This document shows positions 46,326-55,251 of a stretch of DNA of 64,000 nucleotides, piece by piece (the first letter of the stretch is position 1; each line of letters starts with the position of its first letter). The stretch is from Atopsyche davidsoni (Eukaryota > Arthropoda > Insecta > Trichoptera > Hydrobiosidae). The stretch is taken from NCBI GenBank assembly GCA_022113835.1, contig JAILWY010000011.1, positions 8,924,501 through 8,988,500 of the forward strand, read 5' to 3'. A program made the translations under genes and the position numbers. Under the pieces are notes generated by a model. That model had not been told where the DNA came from. It did no database searches and saw only the letters and a program-made list of their open reading frames with translations.

Positions 46326-46403
46326 TAGGTGTCCAAAAAGGGTATCAAGTGAATGTGAATGGTGACCGATATTGCGATATGCTGCGAAAATTTTTGGGCC
46401 CAG
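46326..46403 (+). mobile_element. 5'-end fragment of the Tc1-like family (copy C)
   Basis: TAGGTGTCCAAAAAGGGTAT continues through GAATGGTGACCGATATTGCG and CTGCGAAAATTTTTGGGCCC, co-linear with the first 80 bases of copy A, and then stops abruptly at 46403 where unrelated sequence begins (TACCCGCTAGTACAGCAC). The junction suggests truncation by another insertion. Confidence 0.7.
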
Positions 46404-46536
46404 TACCCGCTAGTACAGCACTAGTACCCGTTTCGCGGACTGCTGTCTAAAGGCGGGGCGCGTATTAATAAGTTTTTGAATGTGCTTACTCTAAAAGCGG
46501 CAGAAGGTCATTTTATTCTTTAGGTTACAGCTCGAA

Positions 46537-46776
46537 ATGTTTGTTGAGGACTCGTCAACATTACTTCTACCAATACTGTCCAGTGATTCTGAACAAAGTG
46601 ACAATGAAGAAGTGGAGTGGCCAGAGAATGATAATCTTCCAATTATTGAACAATTTTTAGGACAAAGTGGCGTTGTTGTGATGCCAAGTAATCCGCAAAG
46701 TGTGTATGACGTGGTTCAACTTTTTATAAGAAACGATTTATTTGACTACTTGCAAATCAAAGAGTGTATAGACTAG
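46537..46776 (+). pseudogene. Possible piggyBac-like transposase N-terminal fragment
   Basis: 79 codons from an ATG. The acidic start (SSDSEQSDNEEVEWPE) followed by NPQSVYDVVQLFIRNDLFDY resembles the layout of piggyBac-type transposases, where an acidic leader precedes a conserved FxLFFTDxL helix region. The frame then stops and nothing recognisable follows. Terminal CCC repeats and TTAA flanks were not confirmed, so the family call is tentative. Confidence 0.35.
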
Positions 46777-46816
46777 ATTTCACACGTGCAATTTTACGCG
46801 GATTTCGTCCGCTTCG

Positions 46817-46963
46817 CACATCGGTTTAGTCAATTTGGTTACCCGCTTAAAATACAAATATAATATACGCTATTGTGTAACAATAACATTTAATTTATTA
46901 ATAAAAATCTCATAATTAACTCGAAGAACACATCAGTTTAGTCAATTTGGTTACCCGCTTAAA
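46817..46963 (+). repeat. 35-bp direct repeat spaced 112 bp
   Basis: CACATC(G/A)GTTTAGTCAATT continuing through GGTTACCCGCTTAAA is present at 46817-46851 and 46929-46963 with a single mismatch. The intervening 77 bases are AT-rich. Both copies end in TTAA. Confidence 0.7.
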
Positions 46964-47630
46964 GTGTGTTTACCAGTTCATCATTACTTATTTCTTACAC
47001 ACGCTCAGAATGGGGAGAGCGGGGAGGAACGTAGAGAAACTTATGCCAATATTCGATTCTGTATATTTATTCGAGATGCTTTAAGGCAGTTGCTACCAGC
47101 CTTTTTTGTCCAACCGGACACCAGAGGCAGTCCATTGCCTGGCGAAATCGTGTCATTTAATTAATTTAATTGTCACTTTATTTTTCTATGTCGAAAGTTG
47201 ATTTTTGATTATCGTCCATTTTCAGGGTATAATAAAATCATGAAGATGTTGAAAAATTGTATAAAATGACAACTTTTCAAAACCAAAGTTTGTTTCAAGA
47301 TTTTTTTTTTTTTAATTTTTAAACTAATATATCGCACAGGATTTATATTTAATCTTTTAATTCCAATTTAAAAAAAAAGACTTTTAAATGTTTAGGACTC
47401 TTGGAACAGGGACATGACGAATCTCCAAATTCCTACACTTCAATCGGAAAAACACATATTTATCATATTAAAAGTAAATTTACAAGAAATAAAATTATAT
47501 TCTGTTCGGAAGAAGGGATGCATGAAACTTTTTGCATTTAAATTTTTTTGATTGGTGCTGTTGATTTTTCGCAAAACGGACTAGAAAATGATCAAGGGCC
47601 GATGCGTCAGGAGTCTCGTACAGTACAGCG
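46964..47630. other. Intergenic DNA, short open frame of unknown nature
   Basis: An open frame at 46981-47164 (ending FVQPDTRGSPLPGEIVSFN) has no ATG in a good context and no family I recognise. Its beginning resembles the repeat word at 46143-46165 and 63395-63420. Otherwise AT-rich. Confidence 0.35.
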
Positions 47631-47638
47631 CGGTTTAG

Positions 47639-47790
47639 CCAATGGCAGCGGTTCGCAAAAGCTGCGAGCGTGCGCGCCGCCGGAAGTGGGGGTGGGGGTG
47701 GCCCGGCCGGCTGAATGGTCGCCCGTCCGGCTCAGTCTCAGCCTGCCAGCTCCCGTCGCAGGGCGCCTCGCAGCGAACTCCTCTGCCTAA
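47639..47790 (+). promoter_or_regulatory. CpG-rich promoter candidate with CCAAT, ETS-type site and Inr
   Basis: A sharply bounded GC-rich patch in AT-rich DNA: CCAAT at 47639-47643, CGGAAGTG (ETS-type) at 47681-47688, TCAGTC Inr at 47732-47737. With A 47734 as +1 these sit at -95 and about -53; +28 to +32 read GGGCG, four of five DPE matches. Downstream, GAGTGAGGTGAAAAAG at about 47834-47849 could be a 5' splice site, so this may be a first non-coding exon of a plus-strand gene. No coding exon follows that I can see. Confidence 0.4.
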
Positions 47791-48453
47791 ACTGGATTAT
47801 TATTAAAAAAAAATTATTAAGTGCAGTGCTATTGAGTGAGGTGAAAAAGTTGCCCTGTGAAGAGAAATATTTCGACGTATTCTTTTATTTTATTTTTGGT
47901 GAGTTTTATAGTATTATTTTTAATTTATTTTGTGTTTCAACTTTACCTGCAAAAAAAAAACGAAAATCATAAAAAAAAAAATACATACAAAAATCATTGT
48001 CAACGTTTTTAGACTGTAATCAAATATAAATAATTTTAATATTTAATAATTATAATACGTTATATTTAAATTTCTTCTCAAAGAGAAAGTCGTCTCGCTT
48101 TGAAAAGTATATCACGCAAAAAAATATTAATTCGCTCGAGGTAAAAGTATTCCACTTTATTTATTGTTAAGGAAGTGCATAAAAAAAATGATTTATCGCT
48201 TGATTTTGTGATATTAGAATTATTAAGGCTTAGCCGTTTTATTAATGGAGACTATTATCTGATTTTAGAAGCAATATAGAAAAAAAACAATAAAAACTAG
48301 TTTAAACTTAAACATTATAATATAATATATCAAACGATATTGAAAAAAATGTATTTCTACAAAAAGCTCGCAAAAAAATAATCGTGTTAACAATGAAAAA
48401 AATATATATATAAATTGCCAAAAAGGCTACGCGGTTGCAATAATTTTTGTCTG
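47791..48453. other. AT-rich DNA downstream of the promoter candidate
   Basis: No coding exon or element identified; homopolymer A/T runs throughout. Confidence 0.5.
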
Positions 48454-48454
48454 T

Positions 48455-48512
48455 GTGCGCTTTCGCCTTTCAAGGGCTTTTTTGGACTTGAAAGGCGGAA
48501 GCGCTCACAATA
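48455..48512. repeat. Inverted pair of hairpin-element ends
   Basis: GTGTGCGCTTTCGCCTTTCA and its right-hand partner (GTGAGCGCTTCCGCCTTTCA on the minus strand) form a 22-bp inverted repeat with two mismatches around a 12-base centre. On the minus strand the left half reads GCCCTTGAAAGGC-GAAAGCGC, the same stem and GAAA as the motif at 55070-55094, but the CTGATGA box is lost. Confidence 0.6.
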
Positions 48513-48684
48513 CATAATTAAAATGGCGTAATTTCGAAAAAAAAATTATTACAAAATGGCGTCACAGAAAACGAAAAAAAAATTATTTGACTTCAATACA
48601 ATTATTATTGTGTTTCAAGTAATTCACTCATAAATATTATTAAGACCATAGTTGACCTTGGGACTTGTGTAGTGGTTTTGTCAC

Positions 48685-48714
48685 TTGAAGACGGTCTCGG
48701 TACCGAGGCCGAAA
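48685..48714 (+). other. Hairpin motif TTGAAGA-C-GGTCTCGG/CCGAGGCC-GAAA (copy)
   Basis: TTGAAGA, spacer C, a fully paired 8-bp stem (one T/G wobble) with a TA loop, then GAAACTGACC. The best-paired copy in the window. Confidence 0.55.
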
Positions 48715-49739
48715 CTGACCACTACTCGACGTCACACCAAATACATTTCTGTATCAACTTGAAAAAACTCACGAAAATAACTGAAACACTTAATTTTTTT
48801 CTCCATTGATTAGTCTATTAACAATATCAACTTTGATATTAATTGTATGTTAAACCCATTAAAATAAATACTGATTAAACTGCAAGCAGTTAACAAGTTT
48901 AATGATTAATGATTAACATGTCAGCAGTTTCTTCATGACGAGTTTATTTAAGATTTTCAAAGCAGCTTCATTTATTTATACTATTTATATTATATATATA
49001 ATATTTTAGTAATACATTGAACTAAAATTAATATCTATACGTCTAGAACATAGCAATATTATTTTCTTGTGAGCGCTTTCATTTTTCAGGAGTTTCAGGA
49101 ACTCCTTGAAGTATCACAAAATATCATTACTATTTATATCTAATGCTTGAATTTTTTAAATAATTTAATCTTGCGTCTGCTTTTGCATGTTTCAAGCAAT
49201 AAGCAGTATTTAATCGAGTATATTATATTCAATTTATACATTCACGGCCAAGTAAGACCGTAGCAGATGAAGGATATATCGAGTGCATTTGAATGTTATT
49301 TCCATGCGAGTATGCAAATATAATAATATGATGATAGTTTATAATTATCAAACTATGCTCAGTAAACTATAAAAAAGTATATAATTAATAAATTTACTTG
49401 CAGTTGGAGTTGATTTATTGATAGCATATTGAGATATTTTCTTTTTGTTCGAGTAGTAAAAAAAGACACTTTTGCCTGATTGCATTTATGGACAAATGGC
49501 AAATTATAATTTTAATGGCATGCAAGATATGTACGTATAATTTTTTGTTGTTTTTAAACGCACAGTAATTAAATTTTATGGTTGTATTTAGGTACATTGT
49601 TTTATGAGTCGGTATTATGGAGGTGAGGTCAGCAAATGGGCTTTCAGAGGCAAGTTTCAGTTTTGCCTAATTATCACTCGGAAAGTAAACCGGAACAGAG
49701 CGGAAATTAAAAGTGAGAAGATGCGCAGGTCGACACACT
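48715..49739. other. AT-rich intergenic DNA, no gene seen
   Basis: TGTGAGCGCTTTCATTTTTC at about 49068-49087 is a decayed end of the same repeat group as 48455-48512. Nothing else recognised. Confidence 0.45.
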
Positions 49740-50165
49740 TATGAGGCCTGCACGCGCCGCAATCCAACAGACTCTCGATATCTGTAACTTGCCAATACTC
49801 TCCCCTTTTATACGTATCAAAGTTTTACCTTTAAAGCCTACACGCGTCTTCGCAATACGACAGTATCATGGTCATCTCATATTCAAAGCTGTCTACACTT
49901 CTGACTACCAATAGTATCCCCTTTATTTATAAGCCTACACACGCTGCAATACAACAGTATAGTCTCATGTCAGTCAGAGCTGTCTACACGCACTGACAGC
50001 CGATCTGTTATTACCCAGTAGTGTCTTCTTGCCTTTGGTGTATTTTTTTTTATATAGTTTTTGCACCATTGCCTTATAAACCAAACGTTTATAAGCCAAT
50101 GGTGTGTTTATAGCTTTCTCTAAAACTGTCTACACACGCTGAAACACAATCGACCACCGAAGAGA
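49740..50165 (+). repeat. Degenerate tandem repeat, period about 95 bp
   Basis: Units start GCCT(G/A)CACGCG(C/T) or GCCTACACACGCT at about 49745, 49839 and 49934 and share CGCAAT(C/A)C(A/G)ACAG, AGCTGTCTACAC and ATA(G/C)T(A/C)TCCCCTTT. A last partial unit near 50125-50150 has CTGTCTACACACGCTGAAAC. Non-coding. Confidence 0.55.
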
Positions 50166-51439
50166 AAAAACACCGAATGCAAAGCTTAAAATGATTTTTT
50201 TATAAATATATTGATGACAGATAAAATCCATGGGGTATTTATAGAAACGTCAACTTTTAACAATGGTTTTTTATTTACTTTTCATAACAATTTTTGGATA
50301 TTCACTTTCAAAGCACGTGTTTTTTCAGTATGCTCAGTAAACTTTGACTATTTACATGTCAATAAATAAATTTAAAACTTGAGTCATAAATATTATTTGA
50401 GATTTTCTACATTTATTGACACGAATTTCCAACATACCACGCTAGCAAAACTAGTCGCCAAAATCATTTTATATTATATTAAATGAAATATCATAGTTGG
50501 ATTGCAGCGAGTACTGTCGAAAATATTGATAATGCTTTGGAGGATGTTGGTTTTTTCAATGCTTCGGTTTCGCGTGCCAAGTGCTGAGGGGCTGCAGAGC
50601 CGCCAGCCCCGGGGCCGCAAATTATACGCCTTCAGACTTGCCTTCAAGGCCACACCAGGGCCAAACTGGCAGAACCCTGAAAAATAATGCCCATAGTCTG
50701 AAAGACCAAACAACCATAAATCAACATAGAACCGCCATGAAATACACATGATTTTTTTACGCACTTTTCCAATTGAACTACAGCGCTACCAGGATATGTG
50801 CTAACCCAACAGCTGGTATTAAAAATAAAAACACAATACTTGTAGGTATACGTTTACCACTGTACATCAAAAAAAAATTTTTATTATATATATCGTATAG
50901 TTTTTTTTTTTTTTTTTTTTAATTTTGTTATATTGAACAAGTTTTTTATTCATTATTTATTTAGCCTCAATGAAATGTGTTACATGGAGGTATTGTAGAA
51001 TTTTCTAGGTTGTCTTGTGCAAACATTCTCAATCGATTTACAAGCAATTAGCACACAATAAGTGTTCCACAATTTCCGAAGAATTATACTTACAAAATTA
51101 TATTTGGACAGTATTATAACTTCATTGTAATTGTGTCCATTAATCATCGAGAACAATATATTTGACGGGTGCTGCATTCCAGTTTCACGAACGTTAATTA
51201 GTATTAATGGAAATTACTTTACGTAACAATGCATTAAAGCGAATGAGAATAAAACGCGATATATCTTGTCTTATTTTATACTAAATTACTAAAAAAAATG
51301 ATTGCCAATATATATTTCACTCCTTTGATATTTTTTTCTGCACCTCTCTGATATTATTGATTACAAATAATCATAAGGAAGTCATCAATAGTCGATTTTA
51401 TTAATATTTCTTTCTTAATACGAAATTGATAAATAACTG
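50166..51439. other. AT-rich intergenic DNA with poly-T runs
   Basis: A GC-rich island at about 50578-50685 (GCCGCCAGCCCCGGGGCC) lacks a convincing frame. A 20-base T run lies at 50900-50920. No gene seen. Confidence 0.45.
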
Positions 51440-51765
51440 TGCATGACTAGAAATGGAAATGATAATAACAACTTTCCTTATCACTAAAAAGTGAAATTAT
51501 TTGAACTAGTAAACTTTTCACTAGATTTAATATGAACAGCTATAATATGTTTATCACTAGAAAATAATAATATTTGAATATCTTTGATTATCACTAGAAA
51601 ATGATATGATTTAACGTTTTATCACTTGGAAGCTATAATATATATAAACAACTCTGTTTTTCAATAGATTTGATACGAACTACTGTGTTTATGACTAGAA
51701 AATATTATGATATAAGCAACTATGTTTATCACTATATTATATAAATACTGTGAATGATATGATAC
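51440..51765 (+). repeat. AT-rich degenerate tandem repeat with TTATCACTAGAAAAT units
   Basis: The word TTATCACTA(G)AAAAT or a close variant recurs about eight times at roughly 40-50-base spacing, with ATAATAT or TGATATGAT after it. An AT dinucleotide tract follows at 51771-51791. Confidence 0.6.
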
Positions 51766-51799
51766 AAAAAAATATATATATATATATATATATTTGCGA

Positions 51800-52105
51800 T
51801 AGTGAGTACTTTTCCACGTGTTAATTTTTATTGGTGACTCAGTTTGATAATGCCAACGTGAAAAAGGTTGGTGAAAGCGGTAACCAATAAATAATCACTC
51901 AAGCATTTAATTTTATTTAAAATATATAATATTTTTGAAAAAAATACTTGAGTGATTTTCCACGTGTTTTTATTTGTGACCGGTTTCGCCAACCTTTCAC
52001 GTTAGCATTATCAAACAGAGTATTTTAGTATTTTATTCGAAAATATTAAAATGGAATTCCACCAAGTACTCTCTGTCAATAATATTGAATTTATTAAAAT
52101 ATATA
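51800..52105. mobile_element. Fold-back element with hairpin motif in each arm (copy 3)
   Basis: The arm 51837-51906 and the reverse complement of 51944-52016 align over about 70 bases: TTTGATAATGC(C/T)AACGTGAAA, then GGTTGG(T/C)GAAA(G/C)CGGT, then AA(C/T)CACTCAAG. Each arm carries one TTGATAA-T-stem-GAAA motif (51844-51876 plus strand; 51984-52014 minus strand). The right flank continues into the CACCAAGTACTCTC block shared with 5.7 kb and 25.3 kb. Non-coding. Confidence 0.7.
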
Positions 52106-52246
52106 AGAGGAGAGCACTTGTCGTCCAGTTCGGGCCTGTCCGTGCGTTCTTAAAATTTCCGGTTAGCAGATCTATTTCGTTCGCCCGTACACCTCCTTTG
52201 TTCGCGGAGCGTGACGCCAGGGTTGCCACACCTTCTTCATCTAGTG

Positions 52247-52715
52247 CACTGGCTCCCAAAGTGGTCAATATCGACCTCCAGGGGTCGATGTTGCCCTGCA
52301 AGGGGTCGATGATAGCGAAAAATTAAATTGGGGGGTCCACGAACTGTAAATGGGGGTCTACGAGAGTGGATCCCATTAAAGCAGGTCATCATCAAAATGT
52401 AGGCATTCCGTAAATGTCATAATTGAACACAGATTGAACCTATGTACTTACATAATAATGCTGTTAATCCTGCATTATAGATTATCGCAAGAAGGTTTTT
52501 GATAGTTTATCCATCTTCATACTACATGAAAAAGGGTTTCAAAAATAGTTATTCAATGTTTACATACCGACATAAAATATGGCGCACCCTGTATATCAGA
52601 TGTCAAAAATATGTTTGAAGATGATGAATATGCAAAAATTCAATATTAGCAAGTCTACGAAAAATGGGAAAACTCGACAAGGGGTCGACGGGACAAAATA
52701 GTCTGTGAACCTATG
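52247..52715 (+). mobile_element. hAT-like non-autonomous element with perfect 8-bp target duplication
   Basis: ATCTAGTG at 52239-52246 and again at 52716-52723 flanks a 469-bp segment starting CACTGGCTCCCAAAGTGG and ending CTGTGAACCTATG, whose complement CATAGGTTCACAGAC matches the start at about 9 of 15 positions. Repeated GGGGTCGA(T/C)G words near both ends (52281, 52307, 52681) are typical of internal hAT end motifs. No transposase frame. Removing it joins TTCTTCATCTAGTG to CCTCTCCTCAGAGGAGG, restoring a minus-strand LINE-tail box. Confidence 0.75.
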
Positions 52716-52760
52716 ATCTAGTGCCTCTCCTCAGAGGAGGTTTTTCAGGTTTGTTTCAGT
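52716..52760 (-). repeat. LINE-tail repeat box interrupted by the hAT-like element
   Basis: GTGCCTCTCCTCAGAGGAGG at 52721-52740 is the minus-strand form of the tail box; its GAAGAAGAA side lies on the far side of the hAT-like insertion (TTCTTCATCTAGTG ending 52246). Confidence 0.65.
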
Positions 52761-53124
52761 GTAAATTTTATATAAAAAATTAAATGAAATATTAATAATA
52801 ATTATTAAATATTTAATTTGATTAGCCCTGGCCGGCGTGGCCAGCGAGGCGAGCTGCCGGGGAACACGGAATTACCTGGAGCCGCCGGGTCCACGAGCTA
52901 CAAACTTCGCTTTTTATCGAGCGAATTTAATTTTTATAATACGCCAATCGCAAACGTATTTCTAAAAACTGAACGGGTGCCCAAAAATGATGGAAAAATG
53001 CCTTGCGCTCATTTACTGTACTGCAAAAAATAAAAATTCAACTGCGGCAAGTTTTTGATATATTTTTTTTGTAATGAGTCTACTTGAGTTCAGCATCACA
53101 AGTAGTGATACTATAAGACCATAA
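52761..53124. other. Intergenic DNA
   Basis: A GC-rich piece at about 52826-52905 (GCCCTGGCCGGCGTGGCC and following) is unidentified. No gene recognised. Confidence 0.4.
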
Positions 53125-53180
53125 ATCTTCTTTATCAAGTGCTTCTCCTCAGAGGAAGTAGGTGACCATTTCATTGAGCT
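53125..53180 (-). repeat. LINE-tail repeat box (minus strand)
   Basis: On the minus strand it reads GAAATGGTCACCTACTTCCT, CTGAGGAGAAGCACTTGATA, AAGAAGATTTA, matching the 61.2-kb and 36.5-kb boxes. Confidence 0.6.
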
Positions 53181-53356
53181 ATATAAAATATATTTCATGT
53201 CATAAGTCCCAGAAATAGAAGAGTGATTCTTTTCATTCATTAGAAACCCACCAAAGTCTAAGCCTAGACGTTGCCCAGCTGCTGCGAGTGATAAATAGCA
53301 CATCACCCAAATAATTTAGTAGAACACATGACCACAGAATATAATATCTTTGTTGT

Positions 53357-53600
53357 ACAGTGCTACAAGATTTGAAAGAGAACGAAGATTATTTTAATGC
53401 TTTAGAAAGTTACCACAGCATAAGCTGCTATGGTGATTTGTTTATAATGAAATATGGCTGTATAGTAAAATACTTAAAACACCATGGGCTCACCGCGTCA
53501 CAAATAAGACATCCTCCAGCTGATTGTACAATGAAAAACCAAAGAAAAAAAGGGGCATTGGAAGAAGAAAGTTCACGTGGATGCGAAATTTGCTTTGCTT
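53357..53600 (+). mobile_element. LINE 3'-end fragment
   Basis: TTAAAACACCATGGGCTCAC, CGCGTCACAAATA, CAAAGAAAAAAAGG and GTTCACGTGGATGC are co-linear with the LINE fragment at 61405-61555 (CTTAAGATACCATGGCTTGA, CGCGTCACAAATGATA, GTTCACGTGGATGC). Frames are broken. Confidence 0.6.
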
Positions 53601-55069
53601 GCAAAAAGGTCGTTGACCTCGGGTTTTTTTTATTTTGAATTGATCTTTACTGTGGGGTTTTTTTTGAGTTCTCCTGATCGGTGGCGAGCCTTCCAAAACC
53701 ATAGCACCAAGTGGCACGACCTGCGAGTTTCATGGGGTTTTTTTAGCGGAACCGGTTTCTCGTCGGCCAGTGATTAACTGTGACATCCGTTCCGAGAACG
53801 GTCGCAACGAAGAGCTTCTCGGAAAAGCAGCTACTTTCGCGATTTCACAGGTGCCAATAACGGGTTTGGTTTGTTTTCCGAAAATACGGGTTTTTGGTAA
53901 ATATATTCTCATATATTTTCTAGAATTATTGATATATCTGTTATGGCATGCTGTCCATAATATCAACAGGCACTGCACTCCCAAGCACATAAATATAGTT
54001 TATATTTTGTGTTTTACCTGATCGCTTTGAGTGACGTCATCTCCTCCTCGTTTAAAAATTTATTTAACGATACTGTTTTTTTGGATATAACGTTAGTTAA
54101 TTTATAAATTAACAATAGCTAAATTTAAATATTTTTTTAAAATAAAATTTTAAACCTTCTCTGATTTATGATCTGATCGAATTAAATGCAACAATTTTAC
54201 TGCCTAATAAAAACTTTCAAAGAAATAATTCTGCAACATAAAGGTTGCAGCCTTCTCGTTTTTAGATTTTCCGAATTTGGATGTCTCCCACTTATAAAAA
54301 AGTGAAAGGAATACCCATTAGTGTGTGTTTATTTTTAACATGTTCTTGTTTACTTGATATATATCATTTTCTGTTTATAAAAAAGAAAAATATTGCAATT
54401 ATGTCATTCTTATTGTAAGACATATTAAAAAAAAATTGGCAACCAAACAAGATAATTAATAAATACCTGCGTTGTGGTTAAAAATATAAAAAAAAATTAA
54501 ATTAAAACCATAAGAAAATTATTTATACTGAATAATGCCTACTTTTATATAACAGTCATATAATTAAATATTAATAAATTTTGAACTAAAACATCGACTA
54601 TTCAAAAAATCATTGAGATAGTTTTCTTGGGTATTGAGTCAGATCGACGTTTCGGCATTACAACAGTAGTCATTTTCAAAGAATTTTCTTTGCATGAAAA
54701 TTGCAACAGTACATTAACGAAAGAGTAAGGCCAAATATTAAAAGTTTTCCACGGCTAGACACCCAAGAAAACATGTCGACTAATAACAAGTGCTAAGAAA
54801 AAAAAATGTCACTTACTAATACGATCGTTATGTAAAATGATCACATTTGACTCAGAATTTGGTAATAATTTAAAGCGCTAACATGTTCGTAATGTCCTAG
54901 CTTTGTGGCTGCTAATATTCGTTTGTTTAAATATGTAGGCTATTAATAAAACCGGTTTAGTGTGCATATCTGAAACAATGAACCTTCACAAAGCAACCTC
55001 CGCGATCTTGATAAGTTTTAACGTAGGAATTTGATATATGTAGTCAAATATATATATATATATATATAC
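53601..55069. other. AT-rich intergenic DNA
   Basis: No gene recognised. The minus strand at 54650-54680 reads TTTGAAAATGACTACTGTTG then TAATGCCGAAACGTCGATCT, a degenerate hairpin-motif copy with only part of the stem left. An AT dinucleotide tract lies at 55049-55067. Confidence 0.45.
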
Positions 55070-55094
55070 TTTCGCCTTTCAAGGGCTTCATCAG
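55070..55094 (-). other. Hairpin motif CTGATGA-A-GCCC..GGC-GAAA (copy)
   Basis: On the minus strand CTGATGA is followed by A, a 3-bp GCC/GGC stem extendable by two T/A pairs across a C/A mismatch, then GAAAG and an AT dinucleotide tract. CTGATGA...GAAA matches the hammerhead core boxes exactly apart from the spacer base. Confidence 0.55.
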
Positions 55095-55220
55095 GCAGGT
55101 TAAAGAATATTTTGTGCCATCTACGAAAACTGCCTTTTGGTTATTGATAAGTTATGAATGTTATATAAACATCGTATACACTTTGTCATTGTTGTAAATA
55201 GTTTGAAAAAGTTCGGTCGC

Positions 55221-55251
55221 CTGAAGATGCCAACCTAGCAAATTGGTGAAA
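55221..55251 (+). other. Hairpin motif CTGAAGA-T-GCCAA/TTGGT-GAAA (copy)
   Basis: CTGAAGA, spacer T, 5-bp stem (closing pair G/T) around CCTAGCAAA, then GAAACT. It lies only 127 bases from the copy at 55070-55094 on the other strand, so the two may bound one element. Confidence 0.55.
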
